Below, piece by piece: positions 29,458 through 39,110 of a stretch of DNA of 64,000 nucleotides. Numbering within the stretch: position 1 is the stretch's first letter; every line of letters starts with the position of its first letter. The position numbers and the translations under genes are program-made. Below the pieces are notes generated by a model. It did not search any database. It had not been told where the DNA came from and saw only the letters and a list, made by a program, of their open reading frames with translations. This stretch comes from Pseudotabrizicola sediminis. GTDB taxonomy: Bacteria; Pseudomonadota; Alphaproteobacteria; Rhodobacterales; Rhodobacteraceae. The stretch spans positions 9,348 to 73,347 of the forward strand of contig NZ_RPEM01000013.1 of NCBI RefSeq assembly GCF_004745575.1, written 5' to 3'.

Positions 29458-30542
29458 GCCATTAACTCCGACACGCCGCCTGCTTCCGATACCGCGAGGC
29501 TCTGTGCCCGCGTGCCCAGACTGTCAAACAACTCGGGCTCTGTCCCGGTCATGATCGCCTGCGCCCCTAGCGCACAGATCTCGTCATACAAAGCCGCCCG
29601 CCGCGCCGCGTCCAGATGCGCCGCTACCTCATCCAGCAGCACCACCGGCGCGCGGCCCAGATCGGCGGCCAGCGCCCGCGCATTGGCCAGAATAAGCGAA
29701 ATCAGCAAAGCCTTTTGCTCGCCGGTCGAACATTGCGCGGCCTGTACACCCTTGGCCGCGTAAACTGCCGCCAGATCCACCCGATGTGGCCCCTGCAAGG
29801 TCCGCCCCGCCGCCATGTCGCGTGCCCGCCCCTCGGCGAGCGCCAGCGCCAGATCGCCATAATCCCCATCCGGGTGCAGCAGCTTCAGATCCGCGCGCGG
29901 AAACGCCGTCTCCGCCCCGTCCTGCGCGCGCGCCAGCCGCGCCAGCGCCGCCGCGCGGCCCGCGCCGATCAGTGCCGCCGCCTCGGCCATCCGCGCCTCT
30001 ATCACGCCGTACCAATGCGGGTCGCGCACCTGATCCTTCAACAACCGGTTGCGCTCGCGCATCGCTTTGTCATAGGCCAGCACCGCCTCGCCATGCTCGG
30101 GCGTAAAACTCAGCGTCATCCGGTCCAGAAACCGCCGCCGCCCTTCCGCCGCCTCAATCCATAACCTGTCCATGGCGGGCACCAGCCACAGGATGCGCAG
30201 CACTCGGCCCAACATGGCCTGCGTCGCCGCCTTACCGTCAATTCGCACCACCCGCGCGTCAGTGCCTTCGGCGAAACTCACCACTTCATGTGGCGCATCC
30301 AGTCCGTCCACCTCTGCCGAGATCTTCCAGCCTATCGCATCAGGCCGTCGCGCCAGCTCTTCCGCCCCCGCCCGCCGCAGCCCCCGCCCCGGCGACAACA
30401 GTGATACCGCCTCAAGGATGTTGGTCTTGCCGGCCCCGTTCGGCCCATGCACAGCCACAGGCCGCCCGTCAAAGGCCAGCCGCGTTAGGCCGTGGCTGCG
30501 AAACTGCGACAGCACCAGCGATGTGATGGCCAAGCCGCCCAA
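29454..30542 (-). CDS. recF: DNA replication and repair protein RecF
   Basis: A 362-residue SMC-like ATPase. Walker A (GPNGAGKTNILEAV) lies at residues 33-46. The signature region (CSTGEQKALLISLILANARAL) is near residue 270 and Walker B/D-loop (LLDEVAAHLDAARRAALYD) near residue 300. RecF loads RecA on gapped DNA with RecO and RecR. The gene follows dnaN by about 108 bases and is coupled to the exporter gene downstream. Confidence 0.96.
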   Translation of the reverse strand: MGGLAITSLVLSQFRSHGLTRLAFDGRPVAVHGPNGAGKTNILEAVSLLSPGRGLRRAGAEELARRPDAIGWKISAEVDGLDAPHEVVSFAEGTDARVVRIDGKAATQAMLGRVLRILWLVPAMDRLWIEAAEGRRRFLDRMTLSFTPEHGEAVLAYDKAMRERNRLLKDQVRDPHWYGVIEARMAEAAALIGAGRAAALARLARAQDGAETAFPRADLKLLHPDGDYGDLALALAEGRARDMAAGRTLQGPHRVDLAAVYAAKGVQAAQCSTGEQKALLISLILANARALAADLGRAPVVLLDEVAAHLDAARRAALYDEICALGAQAIMTGTEPELFDSLGTRAQSLAVSEAGGVSELMA

Positions 30543-30650
30543 CCGTCGCCCTCATTTTCAGGCTGAAGATATCCCGGGGGTGCGTCCAATGTTGCGCCAC
30601 CGGTTCAAGCACCCTTGGACGCGGGGGGCTGGCCCCCGGTCCAACCGATG

Positions 30651-31769
30651 TCAAACGCGCATCGGCATCACGACATAGATCGCGCTGGTATCATTTCCCT
30701 CGCGCATCAGAGTCGGATCCCCCGAGGAGTTGAACAGGAACACCGCATTCTCCCGGTCTACCTGAGAGGCGATTTCCAGCAGATATTTAGCATTGAAGCC
30801 AATCTCCAGCCGCTCGTCACTATAGGCCACGGCAAGCTCTTCCTCGGCGGCCCCCGAATCGGGTGCATTGACCGACAGGATTAGCCGGTCCTCGTCCAAA
30901 GACAGCTTCACCGCGCGGCTTCGCTCGCTCGACACCGTGGCCACGCGGTCAACGGCTTTGGCAAATTCCGACGCATCCACTTCCAGCCGCCGTGTGTTCC
31001 CGGTCGGGATCACGCGGGTGTAATCGGGGAAGGTGCCGTCGATGACCTTCGAGGTCAGGGTGATGGCCGGCGTGGCAAAGCGGATCTTGGTTTCCGATAC
31101 CGAAACGGCAATCGTCGCCGCATCATCATCCAGCAGCTTGCGCAACTCGTTCACGGTCTTGCGCGGCACGATCACGCCGGGCATGCCGGTGGCCCCTTCG
31201 GGCAGCGCAGCATCGATCCGCGCCAGACGGTGCCCGTCGGTTGCCACCGCGCGCAGCACGGGACCATCCTCGCCGGTCGAGACATGCAGGTAAACGCCGT
31301 TCAAGTAATACCGGGTCTCCTCGGTCGAGATTGCGAATTTCGCCTTGTCGAACAACCGGCGCAGGGCCGGGGCAGGGGCCGAGAAGTTCGACGAATATTC
31401 GGATGTCGCCATCACCGGAAAATCTTCCTTCGGCAGCGTGGCCAGGCTGAACGACGACCGCCCCGCCATGATCGACAACCGCCCCGAGGCCGGGTCTTCG
31501 GTAAGGTTCACCAGCGCACCATCGGGCAGCTTGCGCACGATCTCGTGCAGCATCACGGCGGACACCGTTGTTGCACCGAGACGCTCCACCATGGCCGGGG
31601 CCCGGTCCACCACCTCGATGTCCAGATCGGTGGCGCGGAATGAAATCTGCGCTCCATCGGCCTCTATCAGCACATTGGCAAGGATCGGAATAGTGTTGCG
31701 ACGCTCCACCACAGACTGTGCCTGCGCAAGGGCCTTGAGCAGCGTGCCGCGTTCAATCGAAATCTTCAT
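30651..31769 (-). CDS. dnaN: DNA polymerase III beta subunit (sliding clamp)
   Basis: A 372-residue beta clamp. The start was set at MKISIERGTLLKAL, the second of two adjacent ATG codons (31772 is the other). The three-domain clamp is shown by the spaced motifs VVERRNTIPILANVLIEAD near residue 19, YYLNGVYLH near residue 150, RLARIDAALP, and VMPMRV at the end. The clamp encircles DNA and tethers polymerases. It lies between dnaA and recF, a standard order. Confidence 0.97.
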   Translation of the reverse strand: MKISIERGTLLKALAQAQSVVERRNTIPILANVLIEADGAQISFRATDLDIEVVDRAPAMVERLGATTVSAVMLHEIVRKLPDGALVNLTEDPASGRLSIMAGRSSFSLATLPKEDFPVMATSEYSSNFSAPAPALRRLFDKAKFAISTEETRYYLNGVYLHVSTGEDGPVLRAVATDGHRLARIDAALPEGATGMPGVIVPRKTVNELRKLLDDDAATIAVSVSETKIRFATPAITLTSKVIDGTFPDYTRVIPTGNTRRLEVDASEFAKAVDRVATVSSERSRAVKLSLDEDRLILSVNAPDSGAAEEELAVAYSDERLEIGFNAKYLLEIASQVDRENAVFLFNSSGDPTLMREGNDTSAIYVVMPMRV

Positions 31770-31986
31770 CATCCATCCCCCTGTCGGGCCGGTTAAGGGA
31801 CGCCGACATTACCCGTTTTTTGCGGGTTCACAAGTGCTTGACCCGACTTTGTTGGGCTTTGCCGCCAAGGTCAAGGCCAAGAGCGAGCATCACGGCCCAA
31901 CCCTTAATTTTCCGTGAATCCGAAACGGCAAACCGTTGAAAACAAATGACCAGCCCAGCTGTAACACAGAGGGCAAAGTCTAAAAG

Positions 31987-33348
31987 TCAGCTTTGCAACA
32001 GCCGTTTCAAAAGCTGCACATCATCGGCCAACTGTCCGTCCGCTGCCATCAGCTCTTCGATCTTGCGAACGCCGTGCATGATCGTGGTATGGTCCCGCCC
32101 GCCAAACCGACGGCCAATCTCCGGCAGGCTGCGGCTGGTCATCTGTTTGGACAGGTACATTGCCACCTGACGCGGCCGCGCAATCGTCCGCAACCGTTTG
32201 GGCCCGATCATATCCGACAGCCGGACATTGTAATGCTCGGCCACCTTGCGCTGGATCTCTTCGATCGTCAGCCGCTTTTCCGAGCTGCGCAGGATATCCG
32301 ACAGACATTCCTGCACCAGATCCAGATTGATCTCGCGCCCGACAAGGCTGGCAAAGGCGAACAGCCGCATCAGCGCGCCTTCCAGCACCCGTACATTGGT
32401 GGTGATCCGGTGCGCCAGAAATTCCAGCACGCCGGGTGCCATCGTCAGGCCGCGATACTGGTTGGAGTAATGCTCCAGCTTGGATTGCAGGATGCCCAGC
32501 CGCAGCTCGTAATCGGTCGGATGCAGGTCCACCACCAGCCCGCACTGCAGACGCGACCGAATGCGCTCCTCCAGATCCTTGATCTCTCCGGGCGCACGGT
32601 CGGCGGAAATCACGATCTGCTTGTTCTGGTCGACCAGCGCGTTGAAGGTGTGGAAGAACTCTTCCTGCGTGCTATCCTTGCCGGCGATGAACTGAACGTC
32701 ATCGACCATCAGCACATCAACTGACCGGAACAGCTCTTTGAAGTCCATGATCTGACGGTCGCGCAGCGCCTGCACGAAGCGGTACATGAACTGTTCCGCC
32801 GACAGGTAAAGCACATGCAGATCGGGGCGGCTGAACTTCAGCTCATGCGCGATGGCATGCATCAGGTGGGTTTTACCAAGGCCGACGCCGCCATACAGAA
32901 ACAGCGGGTTGAACGTAACAGGCCCGCCCTCGGCCACCCGGCGGGCGGCGGCATGGGCCAGCTCGTTCGGCTTGCCGACCACAAAATTATCAAAGGTAAA
33001 GCGCTGCTCCAGCTGCGCGCCGGTCACTTCATCGGTGCCGGTCGTGCGAGCCCGTGCCGGTTTTGCCGCAGGCTTTGTAGAAGGGCGCACGGCGGGCTGC
33101 TCTGCCATGGTGCCGACGGTGAATTCGACGCGGTCCACAGGCGTGCCCGCAACCGCAAGCTGACCCCGGATGTGATCAGCGAAATTGCGCGATACCCAGT
33201 CGCCGAAGAATGTGGTCGGCACTTCAAAGCTGGCAACGCCGTTTTTCAGCTGCGAAAGGCGAAGCGGCTCGATCCACGTCGTGTAGTTGTTCTTGCCAAC
33301 CCTCTTGATCAGTTCTTCCCGAACCTGTCCCCACGTGTCGTTCGTCAT
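31987..33348 (-). CDS. dnaA: Chromosomal replication initiator DnaA
   Basis: A 453-residue DnaA. The ATG at 33348 (MTNDTWGQVREELIKRVG) is chosen over the far upstream 33603, which would add about 85 non-coding residues. Domain I reads to about residue 75, then a linker rich in Ala/Pro/Lys, the AAA+ domain with Walker A (GGVGLGKTHLMHA) near residue 150 and Walker B (VLMVDDVQFI), and domain IV with the DNA-binding signature (GGRDHTTIMHGVRKI) near residue 415. It initiates replication at oriC. No obvious copies of the DnaA box TTATCCACA lie next to the gene. Confidence 0.97.
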   Translation of the reverse strand: MTNDTWGQVREELIKRVGKNNYTTWIEPLRLSQLKNGVASFEVPTTFFGDWVSRNFADHIRGQLAVAGTPVDRVEFTVGTMAEQPAVRPSTKPAAKPARARTTGTDEVTGAQLEQRFTFDNFVVGKPNELAHAAARRVAEGGPVTFNPLFLYGGVGLGKTHLMHAIAHELKFSRPDLHVLYLSAEQFMYRFVQALRDRQIMDFKELFRSVDVLMVDDVQFIAGKDSTQEEFFHTFNALVDQNKQIVISADRAPGEIKDLEERIRSRLQCGLVVDLHPTDYELRLGILQSKLEHYSNQYRGLTMAPGVLEFLAHRITTNVRVLEGALMRLFAFASLVGREINLDLVQECLSDILRSSEKRLTIEEIQRKVAEHYNVRLSDMIGPKRLRTIARPRQVAMYLSKQMTSRSLPEIGRRFGGRDHTTIMHGVRKIEELMAADGQLADDVQLLKRLLQS

Positions 33349-33825
33349 TCGTTTTGACCTGTTTTTATTATGCCCGCCACCTCCGGTCCCCCGGTCGGGC
33401 TTGTTTCCCACACACCGCTCATGCAGGCCTGGAAAAACCGGACCTTGCCCCTTTCGCAGCACACGCAAAAAGGATCTGATCCGCGAACGGGCCAGATATG
33501 GGCACCTCACAGCACAACAAAACCGGCCCCGAGAGGCCGACTCCATTGAACCACCTGAGTGCGGAATAGACCGCAGACAGCATAACACCGTGGTCCGTGG
33601 CAAAATTCTGATGGCAAGCTGGCAGCAAGGCCGGTCAGAACGCTGCGCAAGGTGGTGTCATGTCCCCCAAGACGAAGTGAATCGCCTGATGAAGGTAGCA
33701 AGGCCGCGCAGGCCTTCGCAACCGAACTATTAAGTTGACACAGCTTTGGTCAGAGCGAATCCGAAGGCTTTGGCAATTCGGCAACGTGCGGCGGGGAAAG
33801 CGCCTGAAAAGCTGCGAAGACCGTA
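33349..33825. other. dnaA upstream region with several GANTC sites
   Basis: About 480 bases between dnaA and the rpsT terminator with no convincing gene. GANTC motifs, the recognition site of the alphaproteobacterial cell-cycle methyltransferase CcrM, occur at 33539, 33679 and 33757, with two more, back-to-back, at 33873 and 33878 in the end of rpsT. Five within 340 bases is more than expected by chance (one per 256 positions). No perfect DnaA boxes were found. A dnaA promoter is expected here; a function as origin is not shown. Confidence 0.4.
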
Positions 33826-33858
33826 GAAAAAAGGCGCCCCCGTAAGAGGACGCCCTTG
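33826..33858 (-). terminator. Terminator of rpsT
   Basis: On the minus strand aagggcgtcc pairs with ggggcgcctt (one bulged G and one G-T pair) around a short loop and is followed by a run of six T. The hairpin begins 22 bases after the rpsT stop. This is a typical intrinsic terminator. Confidence 0.75.
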
Positions 33859-33880
33859 ACACAAAACGCGTAGAATCGAC

Positions 33881-34156
33881 TCAGGCCGCCGGGGTCGACA
33901 ATGCCTTGACCCGCGACGACAGGCGCGAGATTTTGCGCGACACGGTGTTCTTGTGCAGCACGCCCTTGGTTACGCCACGTGCCAGTTCTGGCTGGGCATT
34001 TTTCAGGGCTTCCACCGCGGCTTCGGAATTCCCCGAAGCGATGGCTTCTTCCACTTTGCGCACGAAGGTACGGATGCGCGAACGACGGGCCTTGTTCACG
34101 GCATAACGCGCCTCGGACTGGCGGGCGCGTTTCTTGGACTGTTCACTGTTTGCCAT
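33881..34156 (-). CDS. rpsT: 30S ribosomal protein S20
   Basis: A 91-residue basic protein. The start was set at [18 protein letters not shown], since the frame to 34207 adds 17 residues unrelated to S20. The helical S20 pattern ([43 protein letters not shown]) is clear. It binds 16S rRNA. The gene is adjacent to dnaA, as in other Rhodobacteraceae, and has its own terminator. Confidence 0.97.
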   Translation of the reverse strand: MANSEQSKKRARQSEARYAVNKARRSRIRTFVRKVEEAIASGNSEAAVEALKNAQPELARGVTKGVLHKNTVSRKISRLSSRVKALSTPAA

Positions 34157-34310
34157 TGTGGTGGCCTTTCCTGGGTCTGATTCAATGCAATCGCACGAAA
34201 GCCCCAAGACCCCACCTTATAGGAGGGGATGATTCTTGCCTAAGCGGGCCCACGCGCATGTGGGGCGGCGTATAGGACGGATTGAACCGGATGGAAACAG
34301 AAAAATCTGG

Positions 34311-35087
34311 CTACTTGTCGCGGAACTGCGGCTGACGCTTCTCCAGAAATGCGGCCATTCCCTCTTTCTGGTCTTCGGTGGCAAACATCGCATGGAATAC
34401 CCGCCGCTCAAACAGCAACCCTTCGGCCAGCGACGTTTCCTGCGCACGGTTCACGCATTCCTTGACCGCCATCGACGACAGAAGTGATTTCTCGACGATC
34501 TTCTGGGCGATCTTGGTCACCTCGGTCATCAGATCCTTGGCCGGAAACACCCGGCTGACCAGACCGCAACGCTCTGCCTCGGCGGCATCCATGAACCGGC
34601 CGGTCAGGTGCATGTCCATTGATTTCGACTTGCCGACAAAGCGCGTCAGCCGCTGGGTCCCGCCCATGCCGGCGACTATGCCCAGGTTGATCTCGGGTTG
34701 GCCGAATTTTGCGGTATCGGCGGCGATGATGAAATCGGCCAGCATCGCCAGCTCGCAGCCGCCACCAAGGCAATAACCTGAAACCGCCGCGATGATCGGC
34801 TTGCGAACCTGACCGATGATCGCCGCTTCGACACCGAACAGGTTGTCGAAATAGACTTCGGTAAACGACTTTTCTGCCATTTCCTTGACATCCGCACCGG
34901 CGGCAAAGGATTTTTCCGACCCTGTCAGCACGATGACACGCACGTTGTCATCGCGGTCGGCTGCCTGCACAGCGCTGGCCAGTTCCTTCATCAGCTTGGA
35001 ATTCAGCGCGTTCAGCGCATCGGGGCGGTTCAGCCGGATCAGGGAAACATAATCCTCGACCTCGACGATCAGCGTATCATAGGCCAT
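34311..35087 (-). CDS. Enoyl-CoA hydratase
   Basis: A 258-residue crotonase-fold enzyme. The oxyanion-hole segments are AAGADVKEMAEK near residue 65 and GYCLGGGCELAMLADF near residue 105. The catalytic glutamate pair is in CELAML and PEINLGIVAGMGGTQRL near residues 115 and 135. This pattern is that of hydratases acting in fatty-acid beta-oxidation (FadB-like, single-domain). It lies between rpsT and mutM, not in a catabolic operon, so the substrate range is unknown. A leaderless-like upstream region of about 60 bases separates it from mutM. Confidence 0.9.
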   Translation of the reverse strand: MAYDTLIVEVEDYVSLIRLNRPDALNALNSKLMKELASAVQAADRDDNVRVIVLTGSEKSFAAGADVKEMAEKSFTEVYFDNLFGVEAAIIGQVRKPIIAAVSGYCLGGGCELAMLADFIIAADTAKFGQPEINLGIVAGMGGTQRLTRFVGKSKSMDMHLTGRFMDAAEAERCGLVSRVFPAKDLMTEVTKIAQKIVEKSLLSSMAVKECVNRAQETSLAEGLLFERRVFHAMFATEDQKEGMAAFLEKRQPQFRDK

Positions 35088-35147
35088 GCGCGGGCTCCAC
35101 GGTTGGGCGTTGGGGTGACTCCTAGCACCATCCTGCCCGATGGCAAG

Positions 35148-35999
35148 TCAGCGCTGGCAGGCCGGGCAATAGAAGGAAGAGCGCCCAGACTGCACGATCC
35201 GTTCCACGACCGCCCCGCAACCGGGGGTCACACAGGGCTGTCCTTCACGGTCATAGACCTGAAATCGGTGCTGGAAATAGCCCAGTTCACCGTCGGCCTG
35301 ACGGAAATCACGCAAGCTGCTGCCACCTGCCTCGATGGCCTCGGACAGAACCTCGCGGATGATCGGCACCAGCGGCGCCACCTGTCTGGGGGCCAGATCT
35401 CCGGCTTTGGTTTGCGGTGCAATCCGGGCCCGGTAAAGCGTTTCGCAGACATAGATATTGCCCAGACCGGCCACGATATGCTGATCCAGCAGCGCAGACT
35501 TGACCGGCGTGTTGCGATCTTTCAGCCGGGCGATCAGATAGCTTTCGTCAAACGCGTTGCCCAAAGGCTCTGGCCCAAGCGATGCCAGCAGGGGATGCTG
35601 GTCGGTTGTTGCGGTGGCCATCAGATCCATCGCGCCGAACCGTCGCGCATCGTTGAACGTCACGCGCACACCGCCGTCCATGTCCAGCACCACATGGTCA
35701 TGCTTTTGCGGTGCCGGGTGATCGTGGTGAAACTCCCCCAGCATCTGCCCGGAAACGAGCATGCGCCCCGACATGCCCAGATGGATCAGCAGGGTCTCAT
35801 CCGTAGAGAGATCGGCCAGAATGTACTTCGACCGCCGCCGCAAACCGTTGACCCGCGCGCCAGTCAGCCGCCCTGCCATGTCCCGCGGAAACGGCCAGCG
35901 CAGTCCGTCCCGATTGACCGACGCTTGGGCAATCACCTGCCCCTCCATCACGGGCAACAACCCGCGACGCACGGTTTCCACCTCTGGCAGTTCTGGCAT
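35148..35999 (-). CDS. mutM: Formamidopyrimidine-DNA glycosylase
   Basis: A 283-residue Fpg/MutM. The start at [15 protein letters not shown] is certain: after Met removal, Pro2 is the catalytic nucleophile and Glu3 the general base. The conserved Lys in [10 protein letters not shown] near residue 60 and the helix-two-turn-helix are present. The C-terminal zinc finger reads [17 protein letters not shown], then FYCPACQR. It removes oxidised purines from DNA. It is divergent from ubiE, with about 110 bases between. Confidence 0.96.
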   Translation of the reverse strand: MPELPEVETVRRGLLPVMEGQVIAQASVNRDGLRWPFPRDMAGRLTGARVNGLRRRSKYILADLSTDETLLIHLGMSGRMLVSGQMLGEFHHDHPAPQKHDHVVLDMDGGVRVTFNDARRFGAMDLMATATTDQHPLLASLGPEPLGNAFDESYLIARLKDRNTPVKSALLDQHIVAGLGNIYVCETLYRARIAPQTKAGDLAPRQVAPLVPIIREVLSEAIEAGGSSLRDFRQADGELGYFQHRFQVYDREGQPCVTPGCGAVVERIVQSGRSSFYCPACQR

Positions 36000-36108
36000 G
36001 ACACGCTCCTGATCCTTCGGCGCGATGCCGCCCCGGACAGGGTGGCGCATTGCAGCCGCGCGGATGCGCCCTATAAGAAGACTGGCAGACATTAAAGGGC
36101 AAGGCCCC

Positions 36109-36861
36109 ATGACCGAAGACGACAAAGGCACGACGCATTTCGGCTATCAGACCGTGGCAGAGGGCGACAAGGCTGGCATGGTGCATGGCGTGTTCACGCG
36201 CGTGGCCAGCAAATATGACATCATGAACGACCTGATGTCGGGTGGCGTCCACCGTTTGTGGAAAGACGCCATGATGGATTGGCTGGCCCCCCGGCCCGGT
36301 CAGCGGTTGCTGGACGTGGCGGGCGGCACTGGCGATGTGGCCTTCCGCTTTCTGACCCGCGCGCCGGGGGCCAATGCCGTGGTGTGCGACCTGACCGAAT
36401 CGATGCTGGTGGCCGGGCGGCAGCGGGCCGAGGCTGACAGCATGGCCGACCGGCTGGGCTGGGTGGTTGGTGACGCCATGGCCCTGCCGTTCGAGTCAAA
36501 CAGCTTCGATGTTTATACGATCAGCTTCGGCATCCGGAACGTCACCCGCATCAGTGATGCTCTGTCCGAAGCCTACCGCGTCCTGCGGCCCGGCGGGCGG
36601 CTTATGGTGCTGGAATTCAGCCAGATCCCCAATGATCTGATGCAGAAAGCCTATGATCTGTATTCCTTCAACGTCATCCCGCGGATGGGCCAGATCGTTG
36701 CTGGCGACCGCGACAGCTATCAGTATCTGGTCGAAAGCATCCGTAAATTCCCGGATCAGGAAACGTTTGCCACTATGATCCGTCAGGCGGGCTTTGAACA
36801 AGTCAAGTATCGCAATCAGACCATGGGCATCGCCGCCCTTCATTCGGGGTGGAAGCTGTAA
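36109..36861 (+). CDS. ubiE: Ubiquinone/menaquinone biosynthesis methyltransferase UbiE
   Basis: A 250-residue SAM-dependent C-methyltransferase. Motif I is [15 protein letters not shown] near residue 66, then [15 protein letters not shown] and [13 protein letters not shown] near residue 140, both specific to UbiE/COQ5. It methylates a demethoxy-quinol intermediate in ubiquinone synthesis. The ATG at 36109 is used; a longer frame to 36025 lacks support. It is followed with no gap by ubiB. Confidence 0.96.
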   Translation: MTEDDKGTTHFGYQTVAEGDKAGMVHGVFTRVASKYDIMNDLMSGGVHRLWKDAMMDWLAPRPGQRLLDVAGGTGDVAFRFLTRAPGANAVVCDLTESMLVAGRQRAEADSMADRLGWVVGDAMALPFESNSFDVYTISFGIRNVTRISDALSEAYRVLRPGGRLMVLEFSQIPNDLMQKAYDLYSFNVIPRMGQIVAGDRDSYQYLVESIRKFPDQETFATMIRQAGFEQVKYRNQTMGIAALHSGWKL

Positions 36862-38391
36862 GTGCGTGGCCCCCACAACATCTGGCGTCTGATCCGCACC
36901 CTTGCCACGCTGGAGCGGACAGGGGCCATCGGTGTGGTGCTGGAGGCGTTCAAGGCGCCGCCCGGCTTGCGCTTTGTGGCGCGGATTCTGGGCTGGCCGT
37001 TCAAGCCCCTTGGGCTGCGGGGTGATCTGGCGCTGCCCCCGGTAACGCGCGCACTGCAGGCGCTTGGGCCCGCTTATATCAAATTCGGCCAGATCCTGTC
37101 GACGCGCCCCGATGTGGTCGGGGATGAACTGGCGCTGCAACTGAAATATCTGCAAGACAAGCTACCGCCGTTCCCGATTGCCGTGGCCAAGAAGATGATC
37201 GAGGCAGAGCTGGGCCTGCCGGTCGACCGGATGTTCCGCGATTTTTCCGAACCCGTCGCCGCCGCCTCTATCGCGCAGGTCCACAAGGCCTGGCTGGTGG
37301 AGGACGGGCGCGAGGTTGCGGTCAAGGTGCTGCGCCCGGGCATCGAGCGGGCCTTTCGCAAGGACATCGACGCGTTCTTTTTTGCCGCGCAGGCCATCGA
37401 ATTCATCTCCCCCTCCTCACGCCGGCTGCGCCCCCTCGACGTGATCCGTCACTTTGAGGGCGTGGTGATGGGCGAACTGGACTTCCGGCTCGAATCCAGT
37501 GCGGCGGCGGAATTTGCCGCCAATACCGAAGGCGACGCGGGCTTTCAGGTGCCAAGGCCGATCTGGTTCCTGTCTGGCCGCAGCGTGATGACGCTGGACT
37601 GGGCCGAAGGCATCGGTCTAAACGACAATGACCTGATCGACGCCGCCGGGCACGACCGGAAGGTGCTTGGCGCGCGGGTTTTGCATCTGTTCCTGAACCA
37701 CGCCCTGCGTGACGGCTATTTTCACGCCGATATGCATCAGGGTAACCTGAAGGTGGCGGCCAACGGCAATATCATCGCCTATGATTTCGGGATCATGGGA
37801 CGGATTGATGAATACACCCGCCGGGTTTACGCGGAAATCCTGTTCGGATTCATCCGCAAGGACTACCGCCGCGTCGCCGAGGTGCATTTTGAGGCCGGAT
37901 ATGTGCCCGCCGACCGCGACATCGACGAATTCGCCCGCGCGCTGCGCGCGGTAGGCGAGCCGATTTTCGGCATGGACGCCAGCCGAATCTCGATGGCGCG
38001 GCTTTTGGCCTATCTGTTCGAGGTGACCGAACGCTTCGGTATGGAAACCCGGACCGAACTGATCTTGCTGCAACGCACGATGGTTGTGGTTGAAGGCGTG
38101 GCGCGGGGCCTGGACCACCACATCAACATCTGGGAAGTCGCAAAGCCAGTTGTAGAAGGCTACATCACCAAAAACATCGGCCCCCGCGCCCTGTTGCGCG
38201 ATCTGGCCAAAACGGCGCGGGTGCTGGCCCGCTTCGGGCCCAGATTGCCGCAGATGGTTGAGCGGGCCCTGATCGCGCAGGCCGACAGCCATCCGACGGT
38301 CCAGTCAAAGCGAAACCTGTGGCCGGTCTGGACGGCGCTCACCGGGGCCGCAATGCTGGCGGCAGGGCTGTGGTTGGGTACATTGCTGTAG
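36862..38391 (+). CDS. ubiB: Ubiquinone biosynthesis protein UbiB (ABC1/ADCK-type)
   Basis: A 509-residue UbiB/ABC1 atypical kinase with a GTG start abutting the ubiE stop. The KxGQ motif is FIKFGQILSTRPD (in the sequence, AYIKFGQILSTRPDV) near residue 75. The Ala-rich nucleotide loop is SEPVAAASIAQVH near residue 130, and the kinase-like motifs HADMHQGNLKV and IAYDFGIMG lie near residues 290-315. Two hydrophobic segments at the C-terminus anchor it in the membrane. It is needed for ubiquinone synthesis. Confidence 0.95.
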   Translation: MRGPHNIWRLIRTLATLERTGAIGVVLEAFKAPPGLRFVARILGWPFKPLGLRGDLALPPVTRALQALGPAYIKFGQILSTRPDVVGDELALQLKYLQDKLPPFPIAVAKKMIEAELGLPVDRMFRDFSEPVAAASIAQVHKAWLVEDGREVAVKVLRPGIERAFRKDIDAFFFAAQAIEFISPSSRRLRPLDVIRHFEGVVMGELDFRLESSAAAEFAANTEGDAGFQVPRPIWFLSGRSVMTLDWAEGIGLNDNDLIDAAGHDRKVLGARVLHLFLNHALRDGYFHADMHQGNLKVAANGNIIAYDFGIMGRIDEYTRRVYAEILFGFIRKDYRRVAEVHFEAGYVPADRDIDEFARALRAVGEPIFGMDASRISMARLLAYLFEVTERFGMETRTELILLQRTMVVVEGVARGLDHHINIWEVAKPVVEGYITKNIGPRALLRDLAKTARVLARFGPRLPQMVERALIAQADSHPTVQSKRNLWPVWTALTGAAMLAAGLWLGTLL

Positions 38392-38423
38392 CCCGTTGCG
38401 GTGCGCCCTTAGCCCGACTGGCA

Positions 38424-39104
38424 CTAGTGCATCCGCAACGCGGTGACACTGCTGGCCGGAACTTCGATGCCGCCCCGCAGCACCAGCCTTGTCCCGTCAA
38501 CGCCGCCTCGCGCTTCAAGGATTTGCGCGTAGTATTCCACAGGCCTGCTGTCCAGCAGCGTGTCCGCGAAATAGCTTTCCAGCGTCAGCGTATAACTGCC
38601 CCGCGGCAGCGCTGCACCTGTTGCATCTGTGCCGGCCCAATTATAGGGCGCGGTGGAAACCGGCAGATCTTCGCGCGACAAGACCCGGTCTTGCGCATCA
38701 CGTACGACAAGAACTGCCCGGTCGGCCGCCGATGCCGGATCTGGTGACAAGGTGACTGGCGTTCCGTCAACGTAAACCGGTGCCGCTGCGCGCGCCTCTT
38801 GCCCGACCCAGCCCGCAAGCTGCGCCATGCCCAGCAAGCCAAACTGCGATTGCAAACTCTCCAGCAGCTGGTTGGTGCGCACCGCCTGTTCCACCCCGGA
38901 AAAAGTTGCAAGCTGTACCGCGTAATCCGCCGAATCAATTGGATTCAGCGGATCCTGATTTTGCATCTGCACCGTCAGCATGCGCAAAAACATTTCATAA
39001 TCGGAACTCGCCGATGCGGTGTTGGCCGTCGTTCCCGATTGCTGTTCGGCATAGCGGGTGCCGATCGCCGTTCCGGTCTGGGTGGGGGCAAGGGTCATGT
39101 CCAT
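38424..39104 (-). CDS. flgD: Flagellar hook-capping protein FlgD
   Basis: A 226-residue FlgD. The conserved N-terminal export and cap region is YEMFLRMLTVQMQNQDPLNP (residues about 36-55), followed by the DYAVQLATFSGVEQ segment. The C-terminal beta domains end in VPASSVTALRMH. FlgD caps the growing hook and is replaced by FlgK. It follows fliK by six bases in one operon and is transcribed opposite to ubiB. Confidence 0.93.
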   Translation of the reverse strand: MDMTLAPTQTGTAIGTRYAEQQSGTTANTASASSDYEMFLRMLTVQMQNQDPLNPIDSADYAVQLATFSGVEQAVRTNQLLESLQSQFGLLGMAQLAGWVGQEARAAAPVYVDGTPVTLSPDPASAADRAVLVVRDAQDRVLSREDLPVSTAPYNWAGTDATGAALPRGSYTLTLESYFADTLLDSRPVEYYAQILEARGGVDGTRLVLRGGIEVPASSVTALRMH

Positions 39105-39110
39105 ATCCTT

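Noticed and set aside
31773-31986. Possible oriC between dnaA and dnaN
   Set aside because: No TTATCCACA-like boxes or AT-rich repeats beyond a small cccgttttttgcggg element; not enough to call an origin.
33411-33603. Extended N-terminus of dnaA
   Set aside because: The extension contains stop-prone, Cys/Arg-rich sequence unlike DnaA domain I; the 33348 start matches the family.
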